The notes beneath the pieces were generated by a model. It was not told the DNA's origin. It did not search any database and saw only the letters and a program-made list of their open reading frames with translations. Shown here one piece after another: positions 6,490-15,587 of a stretch of 18,310 nt of DNA (position 1 is the first letter of the stretch; every line of letters begins with the position of its first letter). Both the position numbers and the translations under genes were made by a program. The DNA is from Prochlorococcus sp. AG-670-O11 (GTDB taxonomy: Bacteria; Cyanobacteriota; Cyanobacteriia; PCC-6307; Cyanobiaceae), in the NCBI GenBank assembly GCA_003211335.1, contig QCTA01000014.1, positions 1 to 18,310 of the forward strand. Reading direction: 5' to 3'.

Positions 6490-7335
6490 ATGCGTAGAAG
6501 CTTAAGAGATTCGATAGTAGGATTTTCCTTGTTAGGTGGTTTATTAGTATTTACATTTTTTTCATTCTGGTTAAGAGGTGTAAAACTTTCTTCCAAAAAT
6601 TGGTATCTTTTTGCAGAATTTAACAACGCAAGTGGTTTATCAAAAAAATCTCCCGTTACTTATAGAGGAATCTTGGTTGGTTCCATTGAGGATATTCTTT
6701 TTACTAATGAATCAATCAAAGCAAAAATTGTTTTAAATAATCCAGACATTATTCTTCCTAAACCTGCATTTGCAAGAGTTGTTACTAATTCATTTTTAGG
6801 GGGAGATGTTCAAGTTGCATTAGAAACTAGTGAAAAAACAATACCAAAGAATACTCCAAAAGCTATATCAGAGAAATGTGATAGTAAATTAATTATTTGC
6901 CAAGGAGATACTATTACTGGAAAGCAACTATCGAGCCTTTCAAATATTACTAACAGGATAAATCAACTACTTAAAGAATCAAATCAAGAAAATTTAATTG
7001 AAAATATAGTTAATTCAATAGACCAATTTGATCAAACACAAGAAAATCTTGATGAACTAATTTATTTATCAAAGCAAGAAATTATTCGTGTTAAACCTCT
7101 TATAAAAGAGGTAACCATAGCAGCAGGTCATTTAAACAATATTTTGTCTACTATTAATGATGAAGAAACTCTAAAAGATATTAAATTAACAATCGAAGCC
7201 GCAGAATCAATATCAGGCAAACTTGATAACATGAGTGATGATTTTGAACAATTAATGAAAGATAAAGAATTAACTAAATCTATAAGAGATTTAACAATTG
7301 GACTATCAAAATTCCTTAATGATATTTACCCATAA
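6490..7335 (+). CDS. MCE-domain protein, MlaD/TGD2 type
   Basis: This 281-residue protein has an N-terminal membrane anchor (about residues 9-28, after Arg-rich MRRSLRDS) and an MCE domain at about 37-115 (FNNASGLSKKSPVTYRGILV, VVTNSFLGGDVQVALE). From about 145 to the end it is polar and probably helical or coiled-coil (NRINQLLKES, DQFDQTQENLDELI). MCE proteins form hexameric rings or tubes that bind phospholipids in the periplasm and work with an MlaF-type ATPase. The ATPase gene ends 5 bases upstream, so the two form one unit. The gene ends 5 bases before the convergent chlD stop. Confidence 0.87.
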   Translation: MRRSLRDSIVGFSLLGGLLVFTFFSFWLRGVKLSSKNWYLFAEFNNASGLSKKSPVTYRGILVGSIEDILFTNESIKAKIVLNNPDIILPKPAFARVVTNSFLGGDVQVALETSEKTIPKNTPKAISEKCDSKLIICQGDTITGKQLSSLSNITNRINQLLKESNQENLIENIVNSIDQFDQTQENLDELIYLSKQEIIRVKPLIKEVTIAAGHLNNILSTINDEETLKDIKLTIEAAESISGKLDNMSDDFEQLMKDKELTKSIRDLTIGLSKFLNDIYP

Positions 7336-7340
7336 GAAAT

Positions 7341-9503
7341 TTAAAATTCATTAATTGCATTTAAGGCCATTGCGGCAATTGTCTTATCATTAGCTTTAGG
7401 CAATTGAACATATTTCCCCTGTGCAGCTTCTGCAAGTTCTTTTCCAAAGCCACTAGCTATAAATTTCCTTTCAGTATCTATAATTAATAACTTTATTCCT
7501 AACATGGGGTATTTAGCGGCAATATCTAATACTTCTTGTTTTAAATCCACATTTTCGTTTTCGTTAACTTCTGCTTGACCTAATGATGTACCTAGAGGGA
7601 CATTTCCCCTCCCATCAGTTATTCCAACAACAATGACCTGACCTATATCTCCTGTAGAAAGAGCATTTTTTGCTACTTTTGCTGATTGAGTTAACCCATG
7701 AGCTAAAGGAGATCCACCTCCACATGGCATAGTCTCTAACCTTCTTTTTGCTGCAGTAATAGATCTTGTTGGTGGCAAAAGAACCTCTGCTTGATTCCCT
7801 CTAAATGGTATGAGAGCGACTTCATCTCTATTTTCATAAGCCTCAGTCAAAAGTCTTATGACAGCACCTTTAGCACTTTGCATTCTATTAAGTGCCATAG
7901 AACCACTAGCATCAACTAAAAAGATAACCAAAGCTCCTGCCTTTTTTTGAAGGAGCTTTTCCCTAAAGTCATTTTCTTCAATAATTATAGTTTTATCGGG
8001 ATTCTTTAATCTTCTAGATTTCTGATATGGAGCAGCGGCTCTTAGAGTTGCATCAACAGCAATTCTTTTTACTTTACCTCTTGGAATTAAAGGTCTGACA
8101 TATCTACCTCTGCTTTGACTTAGAGTTACTGATCTGCTTCCACTATTTCCTGATTTAGATTTTGCTGATGAAAAAAGCAATAAATCAGGATCTACCATGC
8201 ATGACTCAGGATCAAGAATAAATTCTTCTGGAATATCAGGAGTAGAATCTTCTTCCCCATCAGAATTATCTTGTTCTTCTTCTTGATTATCCTCATTTTC
8301 ATTAGATTCAGGTTCAGAATCTTCATTATTTGACTGAGGTGGGGGTGGGCTTTGATCCTCAGGTGGTGGTGGTTGAATATCATCATCTTGAGGTGGTATT
8401 TGCGTAGCTCTTGGAAGAATTACTAACCTTACTGCAACCTTTAAATCATCAGAATTAACATTCTCATCACCTCGAAGGGCTGCATTTGCTTTGGCAACTT
8501 TTAATGCAAACAACTCAGATCTATGTCCTTCGACTCCACCTCTAAGGGCTTCATTTACTAAATAAGTTATTTGTTCTTTAGTAATTTTTACATCCTTTAA
8601 CCATTGCCTAGCCAAAATTAACTGGGTGGATAAATTATCAGATTCTTCCGACCATTTTTCTGAAAACTTGATATTGTTTTCAGCATGAGATAATACAGAT
8701 TTTGTAATCTCAACTCTTTGAGCATTATCAATAGATTGATCTGCGGAAAGCACAATTGCAAAACGATCTAAAACATGATCTCTTAAAGCTCCTTCTTCAG
8801 GATTATAAGTTGCTATTAAAAGTGACTTACAAGGATGAGAGAGGCTTAATCCATCTCTTTCAATATTATTTTGTTCTCTACCAGTAGCTTCAAGAATTAA
8901 ATTTACAATCCCGTCATCCAATAAATTAATATCATCTACATAAAGAACACCTCTATGAGCCTCTGCTAAAATTCCAGGCTGAAAAACTTGTTCCCCCGAA
9001 CTTAATGATGCAGCGACGTCAATTGATCCAACAAGCCTGTCTTCAGTTATGCCAATGGGAACTTGAATAAATGGGGCCTCTCTTACTTTTTTCGGAATTT
9101 CTTCAATTTGATTCAAATAATCACTTCCAATTACCTCCTCCAACAATTTATTAGTACTAATATCCCATTCCTCTGCTTTATCTGGATCTAGGTTCCTCCC
9201 AATAGGTCTTAATGAAGTATTACTATTACTCATAGTTAGCTTTTCCAGTATTGATTCATTATCTAAAACCTCTATAGGAGGGAATAAAGTATGCAAACCC
9301 CTAGCTAATACTGACTTACCAGTGCCTCTTCCTCCAGCGATAATCACTCCTCCTAAACTGGGATCAACTGCTGCCAAAAGTAAAGATAACTTCAATAAAC
9401 TATGACCTGTAATTGCCGCCAATGGGAAAGCTCTAAAAGAACCCCTTGACTTCATTAAATCTTTTATTTCTCCTTTTTCTTGTAACTCGGGGTTCAAAAT
9501 CAC
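7341..9503 (-). CDS. chlD: Magnesium chelatase subunit ChlD
   Basis: ChlD works with ChlI and ChlH to insert Mg2+ into protoporphyrin IX, the first committed step to chlorophyll. The 720-residue protein has an N-terminal AAA+ domain (about 25-370) with Walker A GGRGTGKS (57-64) and a Walker B region [11 protein letters not shown] (186-196). A Pro-rich then Asp/Glu-rich linker follows (about 370-425). The C-terminal von Willebrand A domain has a MIDAS motif DASGS (531-535). [11 protein letters not shown] near the start is typical. The GTG at 9503 is the outermost start; ATG at 9455 ([12 protein letters not shown]) is equally plausible and would give 704 residues. It is divergent from folK. Confidence 0.95.
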   Translation of the reverse strand: MILNPELQEKGEIKDLMKSRGSFRAFPLAAITGHSLLKLSLLLAAVDPSLGGVIIAGGRGTGKSVLARGLHTLFPPIEVLDNESILEKLTMSNSNTSLRPIGRNLDPDKAEEWDISTNKLLEEVIGSDYLNQIEEIPKKVREAPFIQVPIGITEDRLVGSIDVAASLSSGEQVFQPGILAEAHRGVLYVDDINLLDDGIVNLILEATGREQNNIERDGLSLSHPCKSLLIATYNPEEGALRDHVLDRFAIVLSADQSIDNAQRVEITKSVLSHAENNIKFSEKWSEESDNLSTQLILARQWLKDVKITKEQITYLVNEALRGGVEGHRSELFALKVAKANAALRGDENVNSDDLKVAVRLVILPRATQIPPQDDDIQPPPPEDQSPPPPQSNNEDSEPESNENEDNQEEEQDNSDGEEDSTPDIPEEFILDPESCMVDPDLLLFSSAKSKSGNSGSRSVTLSQSRGRYVRPLIPRGKVKRIAVDATLRAAAPYQKSRRLKNPDKTIIIEENDFREKLLQKKAGALVIFLVDASGSMALNRMQSAKGAVIRLLTEAYENRDEVALIPFRGNQAEVLLPPTRSITAAKRRLETMPCGGGSPLAHGLTQSAKVAKNALSTGDIGQVIVVGITDGRGNVPLGTSLGQAEVNENENVDLKQEVLDIAAKYPMLGIKLLIIDTERKFIASGFGKELAEAAQGKYVQLPKANDKTIAAMALNAINEF
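8229..8399 (-). other. Low-complexity Pro/acidic linker inside chlD
   Basis: These codons encode about 57 residues between the AAA+ and von Willebrand domains of ChlD. They begin with proline runs ([14 protein letters not shown]) and continue with a stretch of Asp, Glu, Asn and Ser. A linker of this kind is a known hallmark of ChlD/BchD. The repetitive DNA (GGTGGT- and TTC-rich on the plus strand) is a plausible spot for length variation between strains. Confidence 0.8.
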
Positions 9504-9551
9504 TTTAAAAATGCCTGATATAGAATTTATCCAATAACTTTGTTTTTTTTA

Positions 9552-10115
9552 GTGGAATTATCAAATCTTAATATCAAAAATGGACTATGTATATCCCTGG
9601 GAGCAAATATTGATAGTAAATTCGGAAGCCCTCTTGAGTCACTATTAATTTGCAAACCAAAAATAGAAGAAATAATAAATGAGTGGGGAGATATTTACAA
9701 CAACAAAAAAGAAGAGAAAAGAAAATTTCATGCAAACTTTTTTTGGTCATCAATTTATGAGACATCACCTCATGGAGTTGAAAATGAGCAGCCAAATTAT
9801 TTAAATACTCTATTGCTTATAAAAAGTAATTCTTTTCCTAAACCATCAAATAAAAACGCGAAATTACTTTTAAAAGAGCTAAAAAAGTTAGAGAGGTTTT
9901 TCGGACGAAAAGAGACGCCAAAGGGTAAGAAATGGCTATCAAGATGTCTCGATTTAGATATTCTTTGGTGGGAAGATTTTTATACGGTTGACGAGAAATT
10001 AACATTACCTCACCCTAGATTCATGAATCGGAATTTCGTTATTACACCACTATCTGAAATCTTAAGTAGAAGCCAAAAAATCAAAAAGTTTGATGCTCCA
10101 AAATGGTCTATATAA
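9552..10115 (+). CDS. folK: 2-amino-4-hydroxy-6-hydroxymethyldihydropteridine pyrophosphokinase (HPPK)
   Basis: HPPK transfers pyrophosphate from ATP to 6-hydroxymethyl-dihydropterin in folate synthesis. Visible motifs are SLGANIDSKFGSP near the start, SSIYETSPHGV and QPNYLNTLLLI in the middle, and the catalytic RCLDLDILWW (with two Asp) then LPHPRFMNRNFVITPL. The protein is about 187 residues from the GTG at 9552; a TTG at 9540 would add four (MFFL). It is somewhat longer than the 159-residue E. coli enzyme because of inserts such as NNKKEEKRK. It is divergent from chlD with only a short gap, and a NUDIX gene follows 51 bases downstream. Confidence 0.9.
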   Translation: MELSNLNIKNGLCISLGANIDSKFGSPLESLLICKPKIEEIINEWGDIYNNKKEEKRKFHANFFWSSIYETSPHGVENEQPNYLNTLLLIKSNSFPKPSNKNAKLLLKELKKLERFFGRKETPKGKKWLSRCLDLDILWWEDFYTVDEKLTLPHPRFMNRNFVITPLSEILSRSQKIKKFDAPKWSI

Positions 10116-10166
10116 ATGATTTACAAAACCAAAAAATAACTGTTAGGCTGTCTTTATTTAAAAATT

Positions 10167-10730
10167 ATGGGCAACAAAAACTTTATAAAAAGATCCATTT
10201 TTAAAGAAAAAATATCTGAATTAAAGTCAAAAAAATTTAGTTTCGAAATAAATAGAATTGAGCTTCCAAATGGACATGAAGGTGAATATGGATATATTAA
10301 GCATCCTGGCGCAGCATTAGCCGTACCTATTACAAAAGACAATAAAGTTATCATTCTTCGGCAATATAGATTTGCTGTTTCAAGGTATTTATTAGAATTT
10401 CCAGCAGGTACATTAGAAATAGGTGAAACACCTATTGATTCAATTCAAAGAGAAATACAAGAAGAGACTGGATTCAGTGCAAACAAATGGGATGAACTAG
10501 GAACTCTTGTCCCTGCTCCTGGTTATGCAGATGAAGAAATTTATTTATTTTTAGCTCGTGATTTAAACAAACTCAATTCCGAGGTTAAAGGAGATTTAGA
10601 TGAAGATATAGAAGTATTAATTTTAGACCCCGACGAACTAGATAATCTTATTTCTAGTGGGGATGAAATTCTTGACGCAAAAACCGTTACGGCTTGGTTT
10701 AGAGCTAAACAATTTTTAGATAAATTATGA
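10167..10730 (+). CDS. NUDIX hydrolase, probable ADP-ribose pyrophosphatase
   Basis: This 187-residue protein contains a complete Nudix box at residues 81-103 (G-x5-E-x7-REIQEETGF), preceded by VIILRQYRFAVSRYLLEFPA. The Arg-Gln-Tyr-Arg and Leu-Glu-x-Pro-Ala-Gly elements are those of ADP-ribose pyrophosphatases (NudF group), which split ADP-ribose into AMP and ribose-5-phosphate. Substrate preference cannot be read from sequence alone. Its TGA overlaps the ATG of the photolyase gene (ATGA), so the two are translationally coupled. Confidence 0.88.
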   Translation: MGNKNFIKRSIFKEKISELKSKKFSFEINRIELPNGHEGEYGYIKHPGAALAVPITKDNKVIILRQYRFAVSRYLLEFPAGTLEIGETPIDSIQREIQEETGFSANKWDELGTLVPAPGYADEEIYLFLARDLNKLNSEVKGDLDEDIEVLILDPDELDNLISSGDEILDAKTVTAWFRAKQFLDKL

Positions 10731-12163
10731 ATAAACCTAGAATACTTTTTTGGCATAGAAAGGATTTAAGAATATTTGATAATCAAGCTTTAATCAAAGC
10801 ATTTTCATTATCAGATGCTATTACTTCAACTTATATATTTGATAAAAATTACTCACACGATTTCAATGCAAGTTCAAGAGCTTGGTTTCTAGGAAATTCG
10901 CTTCAAGAATTAGGAAATAATTGGAAAAAAATGGGTAGTAGATTAGTTTTGGAAGAAGGAGATCCGGTATTAATAATTCCTCAATTAGCAAAGAAAATAG
11001 ATGCTAAATTTGTTTTTTGGAATAGATCAATTGAACCTTATGAGATTAATCGAGATTTAGAAATAAAAAATAATTTAAAAGAACAAAATATTCAAGTTAT
11101 TGAAACTTGGGATCACTTATTAATAGAACCTTTAAAAATATTTTCAGGGAATAATAATCCTTATTCAGTTTATGGACCTTTTTATAAAAACCTTAAATCA
11201 AAAATGAATTTATTAGGTTCATTTGAACAAGTTAAAGTTGTTTTCCAGTTTAAAGATATAGATAATAAATTCAAAGAAAATAAGACAATAAATTCATCTG
11301 ATTCAGTTCTAGAGAAATTTATCAAAAATATCAAATTTCCTGGTTCGAATATTTGTCCATGTAGACCTGGAGAGAATGCTGCGCAAACATTATTAGAAAA
11401 CTTCATTAACGAAAAAAAAATATATTCTTATAATTTTGCAAGAGATTTTCCTTCACATAATGGGACATCATTTCTAAGTGCATCTCTCAGATTCGGCACC
11501 ATCAGCATTAGAAAAGTTTGGAACGCCACATTAAATTTAAATTCAGATTTTGCAAATCAAGAAAATTACCTATCAATTGAAACATGGCAAAAAGAACTTG
11601 TTTGGCGTGAATTTTATCAACATTGCTTATTCCATTTCCCAGAGCTAGAGAAAGGTCCATATAGAAAAAAATGGGATCACTTTCCATGGCAAAACAATAA
11701 TGAATTGTTTCAACATTGGAGCAACGGAGAGACAGGCGTACCTATAGTTGATGCTGCAATGCGTCAACTTAATAGTACTGGCTGGATGCATAACAGATGT
11801 AGGATGATAGTCGCTTCATTTCTGGTAAAAGATCTTATATGCAGTTGGCAAATGGGCGAGAAAAAATTTATGGAGACGTTGGTTGATGGAGACTTAGCTG
11901 CAAATAATGGGGGATGGCAGTGGAGTGCCAGTAGCGGTATGGATCCAAAACCACTTAGAATTTTTAATCCATATACCCAAGCAAAAAAATTTGATCCTAT
12001 TTGCGAATATATAAAATATTGGATTCCTGAATTATCTAAAGTGTCAAATTCAGAATTATTAAATGGGGAGATATCTAATTTAGAAAAAAATAATTATTCA
12101 AGCCCTATCGTCAATCACAACATACAACAAAGATTATTTAAATCACTTTATGCTGAAATTTGA
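10727..12163 (+). CDS. phrB: Deoxyribodipyrimidine (CPD) photolyase
   Basis: This 478-residue flavoprotein uses blue or near-UV light to reverse cyclobutane pyrimidine dimers. The N-terminal antenna domain (about 1-135) begins ILFWHRKDLRIFDNQAL. The C-terminal helical FAD domain contains ETWQKELVWREFYQH, TGVPIVDAAMRQL followed by TGWMHNRCRM (about 335-361), and GDLAANNGGWQWSASSGMDP with LRIFNP (about 387-415). Length and motifs fit class I CPD photolyases rather than cryptochrome-DASH. The second light-harvesting cofactor, folate or 8-hydroxydeazaflavin, cannot be decided from sequence by eye. It overlaps the NUDIX gene by 4 bases, and its last 16 bases overlap the convergent aminotransferase gene. 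Confidence 0.95.
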   Translation: MNKPRILFWHRKDLRIFDNQALIKAFSLSDAITSTYIFDKNYSHDFNASSRAWFLGNSLQELGNNWKKMGSRLVLEEGDPVLIIPQLAKKIDAKFVFWNRSIEPYEINRDLEIKNNLKEQNIQVIETWDHLLIEPLKIFSGNNNPYSVYGPFYKNLKSKMNLLGSFEQVKVVFQFKDIDNKFKENKTINSSDSVLEKFIKNIKFPGSNICPCRPGENAAQTLLENFINEKKIYSYNFARDFPSHNGTSFLSASLRFGTISIRKVWNATLNLNSDFANQENYLSIETWQKELVWREFYQHCLFHFPELEKGPYRKKWDHFPWQNNNELFQHWSNGETGVPIVDAAMRQLNSTGWMHNRCRMIVASFLVKDLICSWQMGEKKFMETLVDGDLAANNGGWQWSASSGMDPKPLRIFNPYTQAKKFDPICEYIKYWIPELSKVSNSELLNGEISNLEKNNYSSPIVNHNIQQRLFKSLYAEI

Positions 12164-13353
12164 ATTTCCTCTATACAATTCTTTAAAACTTTATTTAAAT
12201 TTTCTGCTATATAAACTTGCTCTTTATAAGAAATTTCAGGAAACATTGGGAGACTAAGAACTTCTGTACAAATTCTCTCTGTATTTATGAGTTTTGTTCT
12301 AGAAAAATTTTTATTTTTGTAAGCTATTTGTGCATGTATTGGAATTGGATAATAAATAATTGAATTAATACCTTTTTCAAAAAGTTGTTGTTTAACCAAA
12401 TTCCTTAAGGAATAGTATTTTTTGCAATCAGTATCAAATAAATTTGAAAAATCTTCATTTAAAAAATATTTATCGTTTCTTAATTTGATGACAAATTGAT
12501 TCCAAGAATGGGAAATTAAATCAGAGCTAATTTTTGGAAAACTAATAAATGAATTTTTTCCTAATAAATCAAGGTAATTATTAGCAATTTTTTGGCGATT
12601 ATTAATCCACTTAGAAATATATTTAATTTTAATGTTTAATATGGCAGCTTGAATAGTATCAAGTCTGCTGTTATATCCAATTTGGGTATGGTGATATCTT
12701 ATTGGGCTGCCATGAACAGCCAGTTCTCTAATTTTATTGGCAATCTTCTGATCTGAAGTTGTTACTGCTCCACCATCTCCAGCAGCTCCTAAATTTTTAG
12801 TAGGGAAAAAGCTAAAACAACCTATATCACCGATACTACCAACTTTAGAATTATCCCACATTGTGCATGTTGCCTGGGCACAATCTTCGATTACTTTTAA
12901 GTCATATTTGTTGGCCAAAGATTTTATTAAGGTCATATTCACTGCATTCCCAAATAAATGAACTGGCATAATTGCCTTGGTATTAGAATTTATTTCTTGT
13001 TCTATTAGTTCAGTATTAATGAGATAAGTTTCTGGATCTATATCTACCAAAACAGGATTAGCACCAACTGCACTAATAGCCTCTGCAGTCGCAAAAAAGC
13101 TAAAAGATGAGGTAATAACTTCATCACCCACACCAATATCTAATGCGCGCAAAGCTAATACTAAAGCATCAGTTCCACTATTACATCCAATAGTATTTTC
13201 AACACCAATCAGACTAGAAAAACTCTCCTCAAATTTGGCAATTTCTTGTCCTCCAATATACTGCCCCCCTTTTAAAACTTTAGAAACCTCTCTCTCAATT
13301 TCTGAGCCAATTTCTTGGTACTGCCTATTTAAAGTAAATGGAGGTATCTGCAT
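12148..13353 (-). CDS. DegT/DnrJ/EryC1/StrS-type sugar aminotransferase
   Basis: This 401-residue PLP enzyme belongs to the family that transaminates nucleotide-linked keto-sugars. The PLP lysine is Lys186 in CFSFFPTKNLGAAGDGGA. IEDCAQA (Asp157, Gln160) and GCNSGTDALVLALRAL (cofactor phosphate loop) are intact, as is DEVITSSFSFFATAEAI. Such enzymes feed amino sugars into lipopolysaccharide or glycans. No glycosyltransferase or nucleotide-sugar gene lies beside it, so the product is unknown. Older cyanobacterial annotations call this gene a pleiotropic regulatory protein, which sequence does not support. It starts at ATG 13353. Confidence 0.9.
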   Translation of the reverse strand: MQIPPFTLNRQYQEIGSEIEREVSKVLKGGQYIGGQEIAKFEESFSSLIGVENTIGCNSGTDALVLALRALDIGVGDEVITSSFSFFATAEAISAVGANPVLVDIDPETYLINTELIEQEINSNTKAIMPVHLFGNAVNMTLIKSLANKYDLKVIEDCAQATCTMWDNSKVGSIGDIGCFSFFPTKNLGAAGDGGAVTTSDQKIANKIRELAVHGSPIRYHHTQIGYNSRLDTIQAAILNIKIKYISKWINNRQKIANNYLDLLGKNSFISFPKISSDLISHSWNQFVIKLRNDKYFLNEDFSNLFDTDCKKYYSLRNLVKQQLFEKGINSIIYYPIPIHAQIAYKNKNFSRTKLINTERICTEVLSLPMFPEISYKEQVYIAENLNKVLKNCIEEIQISA

Positions 13354-13406
13354 AATGAATATATTAACCCTAAACCATATTTCTATGGGTAAAAAAATTT
13401 TTTAAT

Positions 13407-14000
13407 TCATTTAAACCAACTCGGTTCTTTACCAGGAGTCCATTTTATATTGCAACCTAAAGAAGGAATCTGATTTGAAGGATAAGAATTATCTTGATTC
13501 AAATCTTTTACAGCAGAGCGCAAATCCTTTCCAGAAAGGGGGATACTATTACCTGGTCTACTATCATCTAATTGGCCATGATAAAACAATAAAAAATCAC
13601 CATCTCGTTCATTTGAAAAAAGATAAAAATCTGGGGTGCAAGCCGCTTTTAATTCCTTAGCAAAATTTTGATTTTCATCATATAGATAAGGGAAACTCCA
13701 TCCCTGTGATTGTGCTTGTAATCTCAAATGGTCAGGAGAATCTGAAGGATGAGTTACAATATCATTACTAGAAATTGCAACTGTTTGAACTGTATTTTCA
13801 ATTTCTTTACTTAAGGTGAAAATTTGATTCTCAATATATTTAACAAATGGACAATGGGCACAAATAAACATTAAAAGTAAATGCCGATTATCTAGATTAT
13901 GAGAATTAAAATATTGATTATTAGAAGAATTAGCATTTAACATTTTGAAATTAGGTAATTGAAAACCTAATTCCAAAACCATAGAATTTGTTTTGACCAT
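13407..14000 (-). CDS. Thioredoxin-fold protein (AhpC/TSA-like)
   Basis: This protein of about 197 residues starts at the ATG at 14000 (MVKTNSMVLELGFQLPNFKM). A longer frame reaches 14156, but its extra residues overlap the fabI N-terminus and look non-coding. The redox motif is Cys-Ala-His-Cys in MFICAHCPFVKYIENQI, followed by SNDIVTHPSDSPDHLRLQAQ, FPYLYDENQNFAKELKA and the cis-Pro region TPDFYLF. This is the pattern of peroxiredoxin/thioredoxin-like proteins common in cyanobacteria, probably a thiol-disulfide reductase or peroxidase. The exact substrate is unknown. No signal peptide is seen, so it should be cytoplasmic. It is divergent from fabI. Confidence 0.8.
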   Translation of the reverse strand: MVKTNSMVLELGFQLPNFKMLNANSSNNQYFNSHNLDNRHLLLMFICAHCPFVKYIENQIFTLSKEIENTVQTVAISSNDIVTHPSDSPDHLRLQAQSQGWSFPYLYDENQNFAKELKAACTPDFYLFSNERDGDFLLFYHGQLDDSRPGNSIPLSGKDLRSAVKDLNQDNSYPSNQIPSLGCNIKWTPGKEPSWFK

Positions 14001-14106
14001 GTTTAAGTTGAATATTCTTTGATATTTGAAAATTATTGTATATTTTGCAGTAATCCGTAAAGATAGGTACTTTGATATAGGAGAATATATAGAAATAATA
14101 AACAAA
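14001..14106. promoter_or_regulatory. Divergent intergenic region between the thioredoxin-like gene and fabI
   Basis: These 106 bases separate two gene starts pointing apart, so both promoters should lie here. Candidate AT-rich -10 elements occur toward fabI (GATATAGG and AATATATAG, about 14073-14093), with a GGAG at about 14081-14084 too far from the ATG to act as its ribosome site. I cannot choose among them. No other structure is evident. Confidence 0.35.
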
Positions 14107-14889
14107 ATGCTTCTAAATCTATCTGGCAAAAAAATTCTGGTTACGGGAATTGCCAATAACCGTTCAATAGCATGGGGTATTGCTCAACAACTTTCAAAAG
14201 CTGGCGCAGAACTTGGAATCACATATTTGCCTGATGATAAGGGAAGATTCGAATCTAAAGTTAGAGAACTAACTGAACCGTTAAACCCATCCTTATTTTT
14301 GCCTCTTGATGTTCAAAATCCAGCTCAAATTGAAGAAATCTTTAAAAATATTAAAGACAATTGGGGTCAAATTGACGGATTAGTTCACTGCCTAGCATTT
14401 GCAGGACGCGATGAATTGATTGGAGATTATAGTGCCACCACTTCAGAGGGTTTTGATAGGGCTCTTAATATAAGTGCGTATTCGTTAGCACCTTTATGTA
14501 AAGCAGCAAAACCACTTTTTAGTGATGGTGCTGGCGTTGTCTCATTAACTTATTTAGGATCAGAGAGGGCGATCCCTAACTACAACGTGATGGGAGTTGC
14601 AAAAGCAGCTTTAGAAGCTTCTGTAAGATATCTTTCTGCAGAACTTGGACCCGAAAAACAAGTCAGAGTTAATGCAATAAGTGCTGGACCTATAAGAACA
14701 CTTGCTAGTTCTGCTATAGGTGGCATTTTAGATATGATTCACAATGTTGAAGAAAAGGCTCCTTTACGCAGAACAGTCACTCAAACGGAAGTAGGTAATA
14801 CTGCTGCTTTTTTATTAAGTGATCTCTCTAGCGGCATTTCAGGCCAAACAATTTATGTTGATGCAGGTTACTGCATTAATGGAATGTAA
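14107..14889 (+). CDS. fabI: Enoyl-[acyl-carrier-protein] reductase (NADH)
   Basis: This 260-residue short-chain dehydrogenase performs the last reduction of each fatty acid elongation cycle. The cofactor motif [13 protein letters not shown] (14-26) and the catalytic pair Tyr159-x6-Lys166 (YNVMGVAK), with the additional Tyr149 in [13 protein letters not shown], are diagnostic of FabI. The C-terminal part contains [13 protein letters not shown] and the substrate-loop region, ending [16 protein letters not shown] use the ATG at 14107 ([14 protein letters not shown]), which matches family N-termini; an upstream TTG at 14026 would add 27 atypical residues. hisB follows 20 bases downstream. Confidence 0.96.
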   Translation: MLLNLSGKKILVTGIANNRSIAWGIAQQLSKAGAELGITYLPDDKGRFESKVRELTEPLNPSLFLPLDVQNPAQIEEIFKNIKDNWGQIDGLVHCLAFAGRDELIGDYSATTSEGFDRALNISAYSLAPLCKAAKPLFSDGAGVVSLTYLGSERAIPNYNVMGVAKAALEASVRYLSAELGPEKQVRVNAISAGPIRTLASSAIGGILDMIHNVEEKAPLRRTVTQTEVGNTAAFLLSDLSSGISGQTIYVDAGYCINGM

Positions 14890-14909
14890 ACTTAATTTTT
14901 TGCATAAAA

Positions 14910-15515
14910 ATGTCATCTCTAAGGCAATCTGAAATAAAAAGAAAAACGAATGAAACAGATATTTCTGTATTTATAAACTTAGATGGGAATGGGATTTCCG
15001 AAATTGAAACCGGGATACCTTTCTTAGATCATATGCTTCATCAAATATCCAGTCATGGTTTATTCGATTTAAAAATAAAAGCAATTGGAGATACCCATAT
15101 TGATGATCATCATACAAATGAAGATGTAGGAATCGCGTTAGGCAAAGCATTTTCAAAAGCCTTGGGAGAAAGAAAAGGAATCAGTAGATTTGGACATTTC
15201 TTTGCCCCATTAGATGAAGCATTAGTTCAAGTTACTTTGGACTGTTCCGGCAGACCACATCTATCTTATGATCTTCAATTAAAAGCTCCTAGAATTGGCA
15301 ATTATGATACTGAACTAGTAAAAGAGTTTTTTATCGCCTTTGTAAATAACAGTGGTATTACTCTGCATATTAATCAAATAAGAGGTAGCAATTCACATCA
15401 TATAGTTGAAGCTTGCTTTAAAGCTTTTTCACGAGCAATGAGAATGGCTACCGAAATAGATCTAAGAAGATCTGATTCAATTCCAAGCAGTAAAGGAATG
15501 CTTGAAAATCAATAA
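14910..15515 (+). CDS. hisB: Imidazoleglycerol-phosphate dehydratase
   Basis: This 201-residue enzyme converts imidazole glycerol phosphate to imidazole acetol phosphate in histidine synthesis. It binds Mn2+ through two related His/Glu motifs: [16 protein letters not shown] (about 65-80) and [14 protein letters not shown] (about 160-173). [14 protein letters not shown] and [19 protein letters not shown] are also intact. It is the monofunctional form found in cyanobacteria and plants, without a fused phosphatase. It starts 20 bases after fabI and is probably in the same transcript, although the pathways are unrelated. Confidence 0.96.
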   Translation: MSSLRQSEIKRKTNETDISVFINLDGNGISEIETGIPFLDHMLHQISSHGLFDLKIKAIGDTHIDDHHTNEDVGIALGKAFSKALGERKGISRFGHFFAPLDEALVQVTLDCSGRPHLSYDLQLKAPRIGNYDTELVKEFFIAFVNNSGITLHINQIRGSNSHHIVEACFKAFSRAMRMATEIDLRRSDSIPSSKGMLENQ

Positions 15516-15587
15516 AATAGGAATTTTTTCGAATCAGCCACAATTCAGTTGATTTTTGGCGAAGATAGACAAAGTTATTATTTTGTT

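Noticed and set aside
8192..8386. 64-codon His/Leu/Lys-rich frame within chlD
   Set aside because: It is the out-of-frame reading of the ChlD Pro/acidic linker, not a gene.
14001..14156. N-terminal extension of the thioredoxin-like protein (52 extra codons)
   Set aside because: It would overlap the fabI start region, and the residues do not resemble a signal peptide or the family. ATG at 14000 is a better start.
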